Of a stretch of 64,000 nt of DNA, positions 31,262-45,200 are shown one piece after another. The notes beneath the pieces were generated by a model. That model ran no database searches. It was given only the letters and a program-made list of their open reading frames with translations, and was not told the DNA's origin. Origin of the DNA: Simmondsia chinensis (taxonomy: Eukaryota > Streptophyta > Magnoliopsida > Caryophyllales > Simmondsiaceae); assembly GCA_018398585.1 (NCBI GenBank), contig JAGTTD010000001.1, forward strand, positions 2,501 through 66,500, given 5' to 3'. Within the stretch, counting starts at the first letter, position 1, and each line of letters starts with the position of its first letter. Made by a program: the position numbers and the translations under genes.

Positions 31262-31491
31262 CACCTTCGGGCATTTTGGTTTTCGAAATTGACATAGGAT
31301 GAGTAGCAGAAGAGTATCTGGAGCTGATGGACCTTCAGAAACTCAAACCGGGGGGCAGAAGCACTAATTTGTTCAGCCAACTTCAAACGGTCGTACATTT
31401 TCATCCATATGGAATTACAGGCCTCGTAGGCTGTCAAACTGAAGCTATTGAACTGAACTATGCAGCGATAGAACTTTGCCTCTAGCCCTGC
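31262..31491 (-). pseudogene. Unidentified coding-like fragment
   Basis: An open stretch of 76 codons bounded by stops encodes a balanced, protein-like sequence (GLEAKFYRCIVQFNSFS, AYEACNSIWMKMYDRLKLAE, SAPRFEFLKVHQLQILF). There is no starting methionine in context and no clear splice sites. I do not recognise the family. It is probably an exon or retroelement fragment. Confidence 0.3.
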
Positions 31492-32093
31492 CTATTTTCC
31501 CCAAATTCGGCCTCTAAACATGTTTTTGTGCCACTTTTATATTTTCCGTCTAATTTTGGGATATTTTGCAATTTTGTATTTAGGGCATTTTGTAATTTTG
31601 CATATTAAGGTTTCCCTTTATTTGCTTGTAAATACTAGCCTTGGCTTGTATTCTCTCATTCTCCAATCTTACGAAATACAAATCTTAGTTTTTCTCTTCT
31701 TCGGTGGATTTTATCTTTTGTTTTCGAAGTGTTCAAATTGGTTTTACGTTTCCGTTCCGCATCATAAATTTATAAAAAAAAGGGAAGGTATATGCCATGG
31801 AGCACTGTCTAGTGTGGTTTGTTACCACTGCATTGGATCACGCCCTTGGTGATATCAATTACGGAACTAGACTGCGGGTTGAAGGATTTTAAATTGGAGA
31901 ATATATTGTATTCTTTTTAAATTATATTTAAGCTCATAATAGAAACCCACAAGAGATGAAGAAATGTACAACGAGTTATCACCACAAATGTAAAGGATTG
32001 CGTTCAAGTCTTCGGATCATACATGGAGTTAAAAAAAAAAAAAGGCCTAAGAACTTGATTGAGTTGTTCACGGTCTGGCGAAGAATCAGAGCA
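31492..32093. other. Intergenic DNA downstream of LHCB5
   Basis: AT-rich sequence includes an LTR-like stretch (31,500-31,770) with promoter- and leader-like composition. The part next to 32094 should hold the LHCB5 3' UTR; an antisense AATAAA was not fixed. Confidence 0.3.
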
Positions 32094-34525
<2,432 letters not shown>

Positions 34526-35300
34526 TATTAGTTGCTCTTTAGCTGGCTGCGGGACTCTCTTTCCCTCTCGCACGGTATGTGCGTGCCCCTGCCCGCCCTA
34601 TACACAATACGAGAGAGTTGGATGGAACTTGAAGGTAAAATGGGTGAGCACTTGCCCAGCTTCAACTAAAAGCTTGTTTTTGTGGATGTGGATTTGCCAA
34701 TTCAGAATCATGCTCCCTGCTTTCTATTGGTGGGCACTTGGATGAGAAATCTGATACACTGGTGTGATAGGCCAAGCCTTCTGATGTGTCAGATGATGGT
34801 GATGACATGGATGCTCTCAGAGCGCGTTTGTGGAAAGATGAATCACCTTGAAAGCCTTGATTTTTACCCAAAAACAAAGTCCCTTCTTTGACCCAAAAAA
34901 AAAAAAAAAAAAAAAAAAGTAAAGTCGCTTCATAAAACAATCTTTCAAAGGATCTTCAATTTACGCTAATTCCTTTATTTTTAACTATAAATTTTTATGA
35001 TTATTTTAACCTTCTAAAGTAAGGGTGAAATTACTTTTTATTTTATAAAGAACTTCTATAATTTTCATTTAAAGTACATTCTTTTCTAAATATATTTTGA
35101 AGTTAAAATAAATATTGTAAATTAAGGGAGCAAAATTTAATAATTAACTTCAAAAAAGTTATATGATTTAAATAAAAAGTGGTTAAAAAAACCCATTATT
35201 TTAGAACAATAAATCGTAAAAATAAAAAATTAATGCATTAGCTTGTATAGTTTAAGCATTAAGTTTCGATTCACCTTGAAAGATGAATCACACCTGCTTA
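34526..35300. promoter_or_regulatory. Upstream region of LHCB5
   Basis: The minus strand has a TATA-like TGTGTATAG about 75 bp upstream of the ATG and a CCAAT-like ATTGGCAAAT (plus strand ATTTGCCAAT) farther out. Both are weak single matches. An A-run at about 34894-34918 and AT-rich DNA follow. No gene is seen. Confidence 0.3.
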
Positions 35301-35308
35301 ATTACGAA

Positions 35309-35334
35309 CTAGTGTTACCCCGTGCGATGCACGG
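35309..35334 (-). mobile_element. Possible Helitron 3' terminus
   Basis: On the minus strand a perfect 6-bp stem with a 3-base loop (CCGTGC ATC GCACGG) is followed after 7 bases by CTAG and then T. This fits the Helitron rule of hairpin, CTRR end and insertion before T. The 5' TC end was not located. Confidence 0.4.
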
Positions 35335-37021
35335 ATGATATTTATATAATTTTATATATTAGTATATTGAAATTTAATAAATTTTATGTAGATACAATAT
35401 TATATTATGCACGAACTAGTGTTTTCCTTTTTTCTTTTTTATAATATAAACTATTAATGATACTCTCTTAAAATTAATTGAATTGAAGTGTAGAGGCTTT
35501 CAATGACACCCCTTTAGAATTGTTTGAATAGGGGTTTGGAGGCTTTTAGAGGTGGGGGTATTTGGTAATAATATACAGACAGATTGTTGATTGCATACCA
35601 TTTGGAATTCCAGTGTTCTTATGGTGAACTTTTTTTTACTGTTTTTAATTAATTGGTTGTTCTTTCTTTGGCCTTTTTTCCATGCTTGATTTCATTAGCA
35701 TTTTCTTACTTACATGTTAATTGAGGCTGAGATTAAGAAATCAATTCTTGACATGTTTCTGATGCAGCCCATATTTGGCGGAAAATGTCTTGGCTGTTTA
35801 ATGAGTTTGGCGGATCCTAGGTGCGACGAGATAAGGTTGGACACAGTTAGAGTTTCACATTAATTAGAAAAGCTTAGATTTTAGATCGAATTAGTTAATT
35901 TTATTTGTATTTTTTTAGTCTTTATTTTAGGAAGATTACACGGATTGCTAGATGAAGCACATGGATTGCAATCTCCATCGATGATCTCATTTAGAGATTT
36001 AATTTAAAATTCGTATTAATTTGACTCTAGTTAGGAAATCTTCTCTATTTAAAGAGAGGGCTAGTTAGGGTCTTAAGTATTTAATTTCGAGATAAGTTTT
36101 CATAATTTGTCAGTTCTTTCTGTTCTCGGGTTATGAGAATTAGAATAAACTCTATTTTCATCTTGATCTTTATTATTTTCGTAATAAGGATTAGGGAAAG
36201 ACTATTGAACCTTCCTGCTCCCTAAATTTCCATCTACGTGCTGAATTAGTTTTTGTTAGATCTTTTTGATTGTTTCAATTGCTAGTGTTTTGGGATGGAA
36301 GATGTTATGACCAAATTTAAGTAGTACATTTGTATTAAATTATTACACTATAGGAAACAATAATTTGCAGATATTTTTATTTGGTATTCACTATGAATAT
36401 TCAATACAGGTGTTCTTTAGTTTATTTTGGCCAATTTATTTCCTATATGCTTCCTTTACTAAATGCAATGTCAATTGCTTCTTTTTCTTTCCTTTTTTTT
36501 TTTTTCCCCCTTATCATGAAAAATTGGATAGTTCTCTTAGAATTTATGTAGTTCAGATTTGAGTGCTTTTGAGGGGAAGAACTTCTCTATAACCCGTAGG
36601 AGAGAGATTTGCCAATAATTTCAACCCTCTGTTGATCAATTAGAACACATAAATATATCACGCATTCACAAGATTTACTTGCACTCACACTTGCTAGCAA
36701 GTGGACATAAGAAAACATGGAAATTGAGGGGAGATGTTTCAGATTAGCGTGACCCACCAAATCAAGGAAAAGTTAATGAAAACTCTAAAGGGAACCTATT
36801 AATTATCAAAAGAAGAAGAATTGGAGAACAAAGTTCAATGGTTGCATATCTCACGCATCTCACCCCATGAATCTCGTTTCAAGTTCTGATACATACATGT
36901 GAGCAACAAATCTCCAATGATCTAAAATTAAATGTTTGCACTTGTTTATATATTATGTCCTAGCGTGTAAAAATCCTACAAGAGAAAAAAGAATAAGCCA
37001 TTTAGGTCCAACCACCCTTTT
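35335..37021. other. Intergenic DNA with an LTR-like block
   Basis: Sequence at about 35,860-36,300 has LTR-like order (a CTATTTAAAGAGAG box, then leader-like DNA with TTCTGTTCTCGGGTTATG), but no ends were fixed. The rest is AT-rich and includes the upstream region of the GDSL gene. Confidence 0.3.
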
Positions 37022-39078
37022 ATGGAAAATATGAGTGCAGGTTTATGGTATGCTAAATTTACATCTACAATACAACAATTTTTGCTCCTAAACTCAATCT
37101 TAATATTATGCTCCTCTTCCTCAAATGCTGGTGTGCGAGCTGCATCATCACATGTTCCTGCCATTTTTGCATTTGGAGATTCATTGATTGATGCCGGCAA
37201 TAACAACTACCTCAATTCCGTTGCAAAGTCAAATTACTGGCCTTATGGATGTGATTTTAACAGAGGCCCAACAGGAAGGTTTTGCAATGGAAGAACTGTC
37301 ATTGACATACTTGGTGACTCATTTTCTTCCTTTCTCTCTCTCCTTCTCCATATGTATCATGCCAACACTGAATTGATGCAATTACAGTCTATGAAAATTC
37401 TGCTTATGAGTGTTGCAATCAATATCTTTAGTCATTTGATGCAAAGTTTAATATCGCTCATATCTGTTGTTACAGGAGATTTATTGGGCGTTCCCTATCT
37501 TCCAACATTTTCAAATCCAACCACAGTGGGGTATAACATTCTCAAAGGAGTAAATTATGCTTCAGCTGCTGCTGGCATTCTTGATGAGACCGGTAGACAT
37601 TGGGTAACTTCTTAATTTCTCAAACCATTAAACATGCAAAAGTATACACTATGAGCATACATTAGACTTAGTGCATTAATGTTTTATATGTGTAAATATC
37701 TTAATTTCATCAAAATGTATTAAGGTGACCTAGTTATTTATCTTATATTTCTGTTGATATTGCATTTTATTCAGATGTACATTATTAGAGTTTGAAGTAA
37801 GGTATTTCAAAGCTTTGTATTGATATTTCGCAAGGCATTTGCTAAAATGTATTGTCACATATAAATGCTATTCAAAGATAAATATAAATAAATAAATACA
37901 ACGTAGGATTTTACAAATTTTGAAAGTAAGAGATCCTTTATATAATTTTGTTGAGTAATTTCTATGTGATTTTACATGTGTAAACCTTGAGATAAGCATT
38001 GGAGTACCGGCTGGTTTTCAGATAAAATAGCACCCAAGTACTTGTACGGTGCTTATGCTTTGATAATAATCCCAATTCCCAAGCACTATAAAATTGTACA
38101 AATACTTTCCGTTTGGTTTTATGATATACATATATATATCCTATGATATTTGACACTAGTTGCAATGCATACAGGGGGATCGTTTTAGCTTCGGTCAACA
38201 AGTGGTAAATTTTGAGAGTACATTAAATCAATTAAGAGCCATGATGAGTGAAGGAAATCTCAATCAGTATCTCGCCAAATCTATAGTGATTGTGTCAATT
38301 GGGAGCAATGACTATATTAACAACTATCTCTTACCCAACTTTTACGCTTCCAGCAGTGAGTACAGCCCCCCTGAATTTGCTAACATTCTCCTCAACCATT
38401 ATACTCGTCAAGTCTTGGTATGTTGTGTTCTCAATTCTTTGTCTTCATACATGTATGAAGTAATTTATTAAAAGGTTTATTGGTAATTTAATTATATTGG
38501 CTTGAAGGCGTTATACAATGTAGGATTGAGGAAGTTCTTCCTAGCGGGGGTGGGACCGCTAGGTTGCCTTCCGAATCAAAGGGCAACACGTCAAGCACCA
38601 CCGGGAAGATGCGCAGACTCTGTTAATCAAATGCTGGGTACCTTTAATGAAGGCCTTCGATCTCTTGTTTCTCAACTTAATGCCAATCATCCTGATGCCA
38701 TTTTTGTTTATGCCAATACCTATGGTGTTGTTGGTGATATTCTCAATACTCCAGCAGCCTATGGTAATGTGTTATTGCTCACTCAACTTTTACATATGTA
38801 CATATATGTGTGTATATGTATGTATGAGTATCCTTGATTAATTGATCATTACAAATGAATTTGCAGGATTAACAGTGGTAGATAGTGCATGTTGTGGACT
38901 TGGGCAAATAATGACATGCCTACCGTATGCAGTGCCTTGTCCTAACCGGAATCAATATGTATTTTGGGATGCTTACCATCCCACCGAAGCTGTCAACTCA
39001 ATCCTTGCTCAGCGTGCTTTCTCTGGTCCTCCTTCTGATTGCTACCCTATCAACCTGCAGCAGCTTGCTCTCATTTGA
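37022..39078 (+). CDS. GDSL esterase/lipase, secreted
   Basis: This is a predicted serine hydrolase of the plant GDSL family, acting on lipid or ester substrates outside the cell. Five exons (37022-37313, 37476-37603, 38175-38417, 38508-38763, 38867-39078) join to 376 residues with GT-AG introns, the usual five-exon layout. A hydrophobic signal segment (FLLLNSILILCSSSSNAG) is followed by block I FAFGDSLIDAGNNN with the nucleophile Ser54. Block III is SIGSNDYINNY with Asn185. Block V is DAYHPTEAVN with Asp341 and His344, so the full catalytic set is present. Substrate cannot be told from sequence. The start is the first in-frame methionine; a second at codon 4 is an alternative. Confidence 0.95.
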
Positions 39079-40029
39079 TACATACTATCTACAACTATTC
39101 CATGCTTGAGATTTGTGCAGCTTTTCATATTGTCTCAATTATATAGTTAAAAAGAAATACAGTGAGTTTGTATGAACAAATGAAGTCGAGTATCATGCCT
39201 ATTGGCCCTAAATTTGCTTTCTTCCATCTGAATTTTGTAAGTCGTGTTTAATGGAGAAAAGAAATTTAAAACTATATCTAGCATTTGTACAAATACTTAA
39301 AATTCTAAATCTAGCTTTTTCAGATTGCCACATGAAATTTTTAAAAATAGAAATATTAAGATGCATGTTGCATTAGTCCTCCACCTGACCATTGAGAGTT
39401 ATTATCACCCTTCAATCATAACCTTAGAGTTCATTTTTTAATCTTCATAAAGTATTATTATCTAGTTTCTTCGGTTAATATATATATGTTTCACTTGGAC
39501 ATTAGAAAGAAAGAATGATAAAAAAACACAAAACTAGGCATATATATACTTTTTTAACATTGTACTTGTTAAGTTAAAAAGAAAAATACTGTACTAGTAT
39601 TAATAAATTTTTTTAGCACTGAACTAGGAAAAACTACTTTTTTTAGCACCATAAAGTTGACCTCAGCAGCACTTGCATATACGAGCCATCAACCTATTGT
39701 AAAAAAAAATAATAGTAAAAAAAAAAAATTAAACAAATAATTTACTTAAAAAAAAACTCAAGCTTCACATATCATTATCATAAAAGGGCTTCCAACATCC
39801 GTACATCCAAGTGCATAACAACATAAAGAACCACAAAGACCTTTGAGTCATATGGCGATGGTACAATATAATGTACATATCTTCGCGTATTCAAGCCTTT
39901 GGAAGGTTAATGTTTGAACATCTTGACCTTTTTCTCTATGGATGAAGATGCCACTTCCAATGAAACTCATACTTTTACTTGGGGTTCTTGTTGAATGTGA
40001 CCAATCCGCCATGTAAAGGAGAGATGATC
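39079..40029. other. Intergenic region between convergent genes
   Basis: AT-rich sequence holds the 3' UTRs of the GDSL gene (from the left) and the phytolongin gene (from the right). Nothing else was recognised. Confidence 0.5.
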
Positions 40030-40851
40030 TCATTGAATACATTGAAAACCTTGACAAAACCACAACCAAACCAATAAAAATACCACACAGACAACAACAT
40101 CAATGGCAAGAGCAATGCGTACAAGACGGCACCATTTCCTGCGAATATTCTGAGAACCTGATCTGATCCTCATGGAACCCATGTCCTTACGCAATGGGAC
40201 AGGGGGAACAACCGAACCTTGGCTATTAGAATCTGCATCATCCCTAAATCCTCTGTCCGTGGACCTCCGATGCTCTTCCAATTCAACATCTTTCATGGCA
40301 ATGACATGATCCTTGATCCTTCTCTCTTGCTTGCTAGCCTTTCCCAGCAAAGGGGCCCTGGTAGAAGTTGCAGCAGCTTCCAGTTCCCCATACAAGACAT
40401 CCCCAGGCGATGGAGATGGAGATGGAGATGGAGATGGGGCCCAATCATTGCTTGTCTGAGACACATGTTCTAAAGAGGTAATCAACCGGCCAAGGATAGA
40501 AACCAATTGCTCTCGTAAGCAAACAGAGTTGAGATCCTTCAATCCCCTTCTGTTCACCTTCTTAAACTCATTCCTTAAATGCTCTAGAAAACCAACAAGC
40601 CCAGGCTTGCCAAGCTCTTCATCCACAATAGCAAAGTAGACAATTCCATCATCCATCAAGAAACCGAAAGATCTCTTACCAACCGTTTGAGAGTACCACC
40701 TGTGATACAGCGGAGCACTTTCCACGCACAAGGCAGCCACGTTCTCAATTTCAGGGTCGGCTCCTGCCCCATTTTCTGCGTGTAAAATCCGACCCCCTTT
40801 CGCAACGCAACAATAATGCACCTTGTGCTCAGCTGAACCCTCCATCTGCAT
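40030..40851 (-). CDS. Phytolongin (longin-domain membrane protein)
   Basis: Phytolongins are plant-specific proteins derived from VAMP7-type R-SNAREs in which the SNARE motif has been replaced; they act in the secretory pathway. This intronless coding region gives 273 residues. An N-terminal longin domain (VHYCCVAKGGRIL to about residue 125) contains SFGFLMDDGIVYFAIVDEEL. A Ser-Pro repeat follows (five SP pairs, encoded by a GGAGAT hexamer array on the plus strand). Next comes a basic, non-SNARE linker, then one C-terminal transmembrane helix (LVRIALAIDVVVCVVFLLVW) and a short luminal tail. Start: the open frame extends upstream but has no ATG there; the methionine at 40851 (MQMEGS) is first, and the one at 40845 is an alternative. 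A probable non-coding exon with a GTGATA donor near 41,308 suggests a 5' UTR intron. Confidence 0.88.
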   Translation of the reverse strand: MQMEGSAEHKVHYCCVAKGGRILHAENGAGADPEIENVAALCVESAPLYHRWYSQTVGKRSFGFLMDDGIVYFAIVDEELGKPGLVGFLEHLRNEFKKVNRRGLKDLNSVCLREQLVSILGRLITSLEHVSQTSNDWAPSPSPSPSPSPGDVLYGELEAAATSTRAPLLGKASKQERRIKDHVIAMKDVELEEHRRSTDRGFRDDADSNSQGSVVPPVPLRKDMGSMRIRSGSQNIRRKWCRLVRIALAIDVVVCVVFLLVWLWFCQGFQCIQ

Positions 40852-42222
40852 GTTAAATCCAACACCCTTCAAATTGGATTGCGATGTCCCAAAAATCCGG
40901 GAATCGAAAGTCTAAGAGGGTATCTCAATCAGCCGGAAGTAGACGCAAATGAGCTCTTCAAAAAAGGAGGCAAGGACTAAAGATAGAACAATCAATTCAT
41001 CGGCAACAATTTCGAAAGCATCCAATAGATACCAGAACAATCCCAATGCAAAATCTTCAAAATCGAGTACAAAACCTATCATTGCAATCTTTCTTGGGAA
41101 ATTAGTAAAATTTTTCTACTGCCAATAGACTTGGGAAATTAGGGAAAAATAACAATCAGTGAAGACGAGTCAAAAATTATCAAAAGCAGCAGCCAATATG
41201 AAATTTGAAATAGATGCTAGAGAACAACACAGCCGACAATAATTGTTGGATCCAAATCCAAATCAAACTATACAAAGAGATTAAAAAGCAACGAATAATT
41301 GTATCACCTCTGCGAAGTTGGCCGGCAAAGTCCCGACTTGAATGGATTGTCCAACGAAGGCAGTGGCTGAGCTGATTGATATTTTTCCTTTTTCTTTTCC
41401 CTTTGTTGTTTGACTGAGTCCAGCAGATTGATTATATAAAATACTACTTTTATATATATATATATACAAAATTTATTTTATAAACCTCTCCTTTTGTCTG
41501 ATTACATCGAATTTTGTTTTAAGATTTATTTTAGTTGTTCGTCACTTATGTTTATAAATTTATTTAAATTGGTCATTTATTTTTGATGTTATTTAATTTA
41601 GTTCCTTACTTTTTTAATATTTAAATAATTTGGTACATTATACAGAGAATTATTTTTGTTATAAAATAAAATATTAGAAAATATTTTGAACAAAAAAAGG
41701 ATTAGAGTTTAATTTGAAAAAGATAAAAGGCTAGTTTTAACAAAGTTAGAAAGACGAGGGTCTAACTTGAACAAACTTTAAAAAAGTGAGATCAATTTAA
41801 ACAAAATAAAAATTAAAAAATTAATTTAAACAAACTTATAAATATAAGGAACCAACAGTGTAAATAACTCTTTCCCCTGCTATTAGATTAAGCCCTAAAA
41901 TTTACCAAAGATGCTAAATTAGGCACCGATTATAGTACTAAAAGAATCAAAATAAGCAGGAACAAATTTGAATATATTCTTTAGTAAACAATAAAATAAA
42001 AATTGACACAAAAAAAAAGCCACTTCTAGGGCTTGGATAGATCTTGAGATAGGCCTAATTTTTTTAGAAGGAAAATTATTAGGTTATTATAATAAAACTA
42101 AGCAGTTTTAGAAAGGGTCCCGCTCGGCAAAGGCCGGTGTTGTTTCTCCGTCCACCACAAACCGCTTCCCATTCATTTGTTCTCCTTCTCTATCCATTCG
42201 CCGAAGCTTTGCAGAATAAACA
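40852..42222. other. Region between divergent genes
   Basis: The left part (to about 41,420) is probably the 5' UTR and promoter of the phytolongin gene. The middle is AT-rich with no recognised feature. The right ~120 bp (ending CTTTGCAGAATAAACA) is the leader of the coiled-coil gene. Confidence 0.45.
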
Positions 42223-45200
42223 ATGGAGGAGTACTTGAATTACATGAAGACCCTGCGTACTCAAATGAACGGTTAAACCTCTACCTCTTTATACTAAACT
42301 CGAATCACAAATTAATATGCTTACTTTATTCCTGCTGAAATTCAATCTTCCGCACATTACATACAGATGTGGAAGACCAGGCGGCGAAGATCTCTGTTGA
42401 AGAGCAAATGCAGATCACAACCATTCAAACTCTGGACAAGGATCTTAATTCAGGTTCTACTCATTCCCCTGCCTTCGATCTTCATTTTCTCCACTCTATT
42501 TAGATTCATTGAACCATTCTACTGTCTAAAACTCTCACTTTAACTACTTCATACACTTGTGTACGAACTTTTGCCCTAGTACGCTTATACCGCTGCAATC
42601 TAATCAGATATCCTTTTAAGTTTGTAATTTAAGGATTGCATTTTATTTATAGCATTTTTTTATTCTAATTACTGAGTATAGAGTTTAGAAGGATGGAGAA
42701 AATGGTATCTGTATTGGCATTGCCTTCAAACGATAGACAAAAAGAAAGGTGTTTGGTTATATTTGCAAAACAAGTTTTAAAACTTGCTTTCTAGGATAGT
42801 TGAATGAGAGGAACTTTCAGAAAAAAAGTATTATGTACTGCAAAGACAAGTTTATTCCATATAAATTTCATAAATTATTTAAAAAAAAAATTAAATCTCA
42901 TGTGCAGCTCCAAACCTTTTTGTGTTCAACCTTTCTTATTTAATTTTTTCTTTGTAATAGCAGTTAATAAGAATTTCACTTACAAATTTTTATTGACTTC
43001 TATCCGAAACATACATTCATATCACAATATCAATAACTTAAATAAAAATTTATTCCAAAAAATTTAATTTAACTCATAAAATATATTTGAAAAAATTATT
43101 ATAAGTAATTAGTATGAATTGTATATACCAGGGTTTATTTACCAGGCACTAAGGCACCGGATCCCATTAGAACTCCGAAGTTAAGCGTGCTTGGGCGAGA
43201 ATAGTATCGGGATGGGTGACCTCCTGGGAAGTCTTCGTGTAGCCTACCCTAAGGGTTGGGGGTTCTCGGAAACAGCCTCTCGTTAGGGTTATACCCTGAA
43301 GGGGTAAGGTTGCGTACATCCACCCCTTCCAGACGCCGCTTATACGGGAGCCCTTGAGACATTGGGTCTGTTGTTGTTGTTGTTGTTGTAGTATGAATTG
43401 TATATACCATCACGCACATGCCGACATATTCTTCAAATTAATTAACCACTATCAATGCTATTATATTGATGTCTAAAATGTTCATTTTGCATGGCTATCA
43501 AATTCACAGAAATTCACCAAAAAAAATAACTGAAACACCTCAACTGTGTTATAACACACGCACGATGATGTATTCTATAAAACGCATCGATGCTCTTACA
43601 TTGATGTCTAAAATAGCTATTTTTAGCAGTTAGTGTTACCATCATTATTTTAGTAGACTTTGGTCACAATGTACAGCAGGAAACACAAATTGTGCTATCT
43701 TACCAGCATTATGTTTGTGAGTTTACAATCCCATGACTTTTATGATCAAATTTCAGCAAAATCTGAAACAAGGCGACTAATCGATGAAAAAGGAAGGATG
43801 ATGAAGACTAAAGGTGACATATGCTCCCAAATCTTAGAGAAGCAGAAAAAGATTGCCTCCTTGGAGTGTGATTCATCTGTCCTCTCACAGGTTCCTACCT
43901 TTGAATCCGTCTAACTTTAGGAAATTCAAACCATAGGAGACAATATTGATAATCTTGTTGGTTGCTTAATCTGAATTTGTTGTAGACTTTGGAACTTATT
44001 CAGCAAGAAAAAACCAGCCTATCGACCAAAGTTGTTGAGAAAAGGTAATATCGATAGCAACTGGTATATAAGCAAATTAATTTCATTATGCCTTTCTTCT
44101 GTCCCTACATTCCAAGTAGTTTTCTTTTCTTTCAGAGCATATTATGCCAAAATTGCTGGGGAAATGAATGCCAAATTTCAAGAGGACCAGGTTTAGTTTC
44201 ATGTTTCATCAGATTCAGGCTGTTATACTTTATTAGAAAGAAACTGAAACTCTATCTCCTTGTGTTGAAGGACTGGTTAAATTCTCGGAAATTTCAAAAA
44301 AAGGTGAAGAGTGGCATCTTGTTCCTCTCTCTCTTCAGTTTCTTCATAGGGATGTGCACTTCAGTGGTGGAGAACTCCTTTCTATTCAATCCCATCCTCC
44401 CTTCTCTCTTCATTTTGTAATCTTGCGAGGAAATTCACTTGTTTTGTGCAGAATGTGTATTAATTTAGGGATTCTTTATACTAGTTGAGCTGCTTATTGG
44501 CATAGTTGTGTTGATTCTATAATCATGTTATTATTTCATAAATTTGAGATAATTGTTCCTTAAGTATCTTTTTATTTACTAGAACTATATTTTATTTACT
44601 AGAACTATATTTTTACATTTTTACTCAATTCTCTTCAAGTCCATTTACAGAGAGATTCCAGAGATTCAGCTCCCTATAATTTGACTGTTATGCATTATTA
44701 TTTTATCTTTGTTTTGTTTGGTCTTAAGAAAACCCTACCTGTAAGTCTTACTAGTATTGCCATGCAGGTCACACAATTGAGTAATGTGGAAGAAAATGCA
44801 ATTGAAGGTATTGCTTTTATAATTATCCATGTTTAAAGTACTTGTAATGGTTCGATAGCACTTTGCTTTCATAATTAGGCCCCTAGAATAAAATCCCCTA
44901 ATTATCTTCTCTTGTACTTCTTATTAGATATATTACGGTTCCTTGGTGTACATTTTGCTACCATATAGTCCTTCCATAGCACAGTTGTGCTGTTTACTGT
45001 AGTTGTTACATTGTGCAAAAACCTGTTTAACTATACATACATTTGGCAAAGACATCCAACTACTTGCCATTGCCGGGACACGTGCAAGAAAATGCCAGAT
45101 TTTGAACCCCCCTTATTATAAAAGATGAAGAAACTCTAGGGCTGTTGAACCGCGCATAGTAGCATGTGCAGGGCAAGTTGAGTGCTGCATCTTATACACC

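Noticed and set aside
34526..34573. Upstream methionine of LHCB5 at 34573
   Set aside because: The extra residues are basic and unlike the family; the transit peptide starts at MASVAAS.
37022..37615. Single-exon reading of the GDSL gene start through intron 1
   Set aside because: The open frame runs through the intron by chance; family homology resumes only after the acceptor at 37,475.
43131..43388. Cassandra-type TRIM element carrying 5S in its LTR
   Set aside because: There is a single copy with an oligo(GTT) tail and a 21-bp duplication, no second LTR and no primer binding site; a SINE fits, an LTR element does not.
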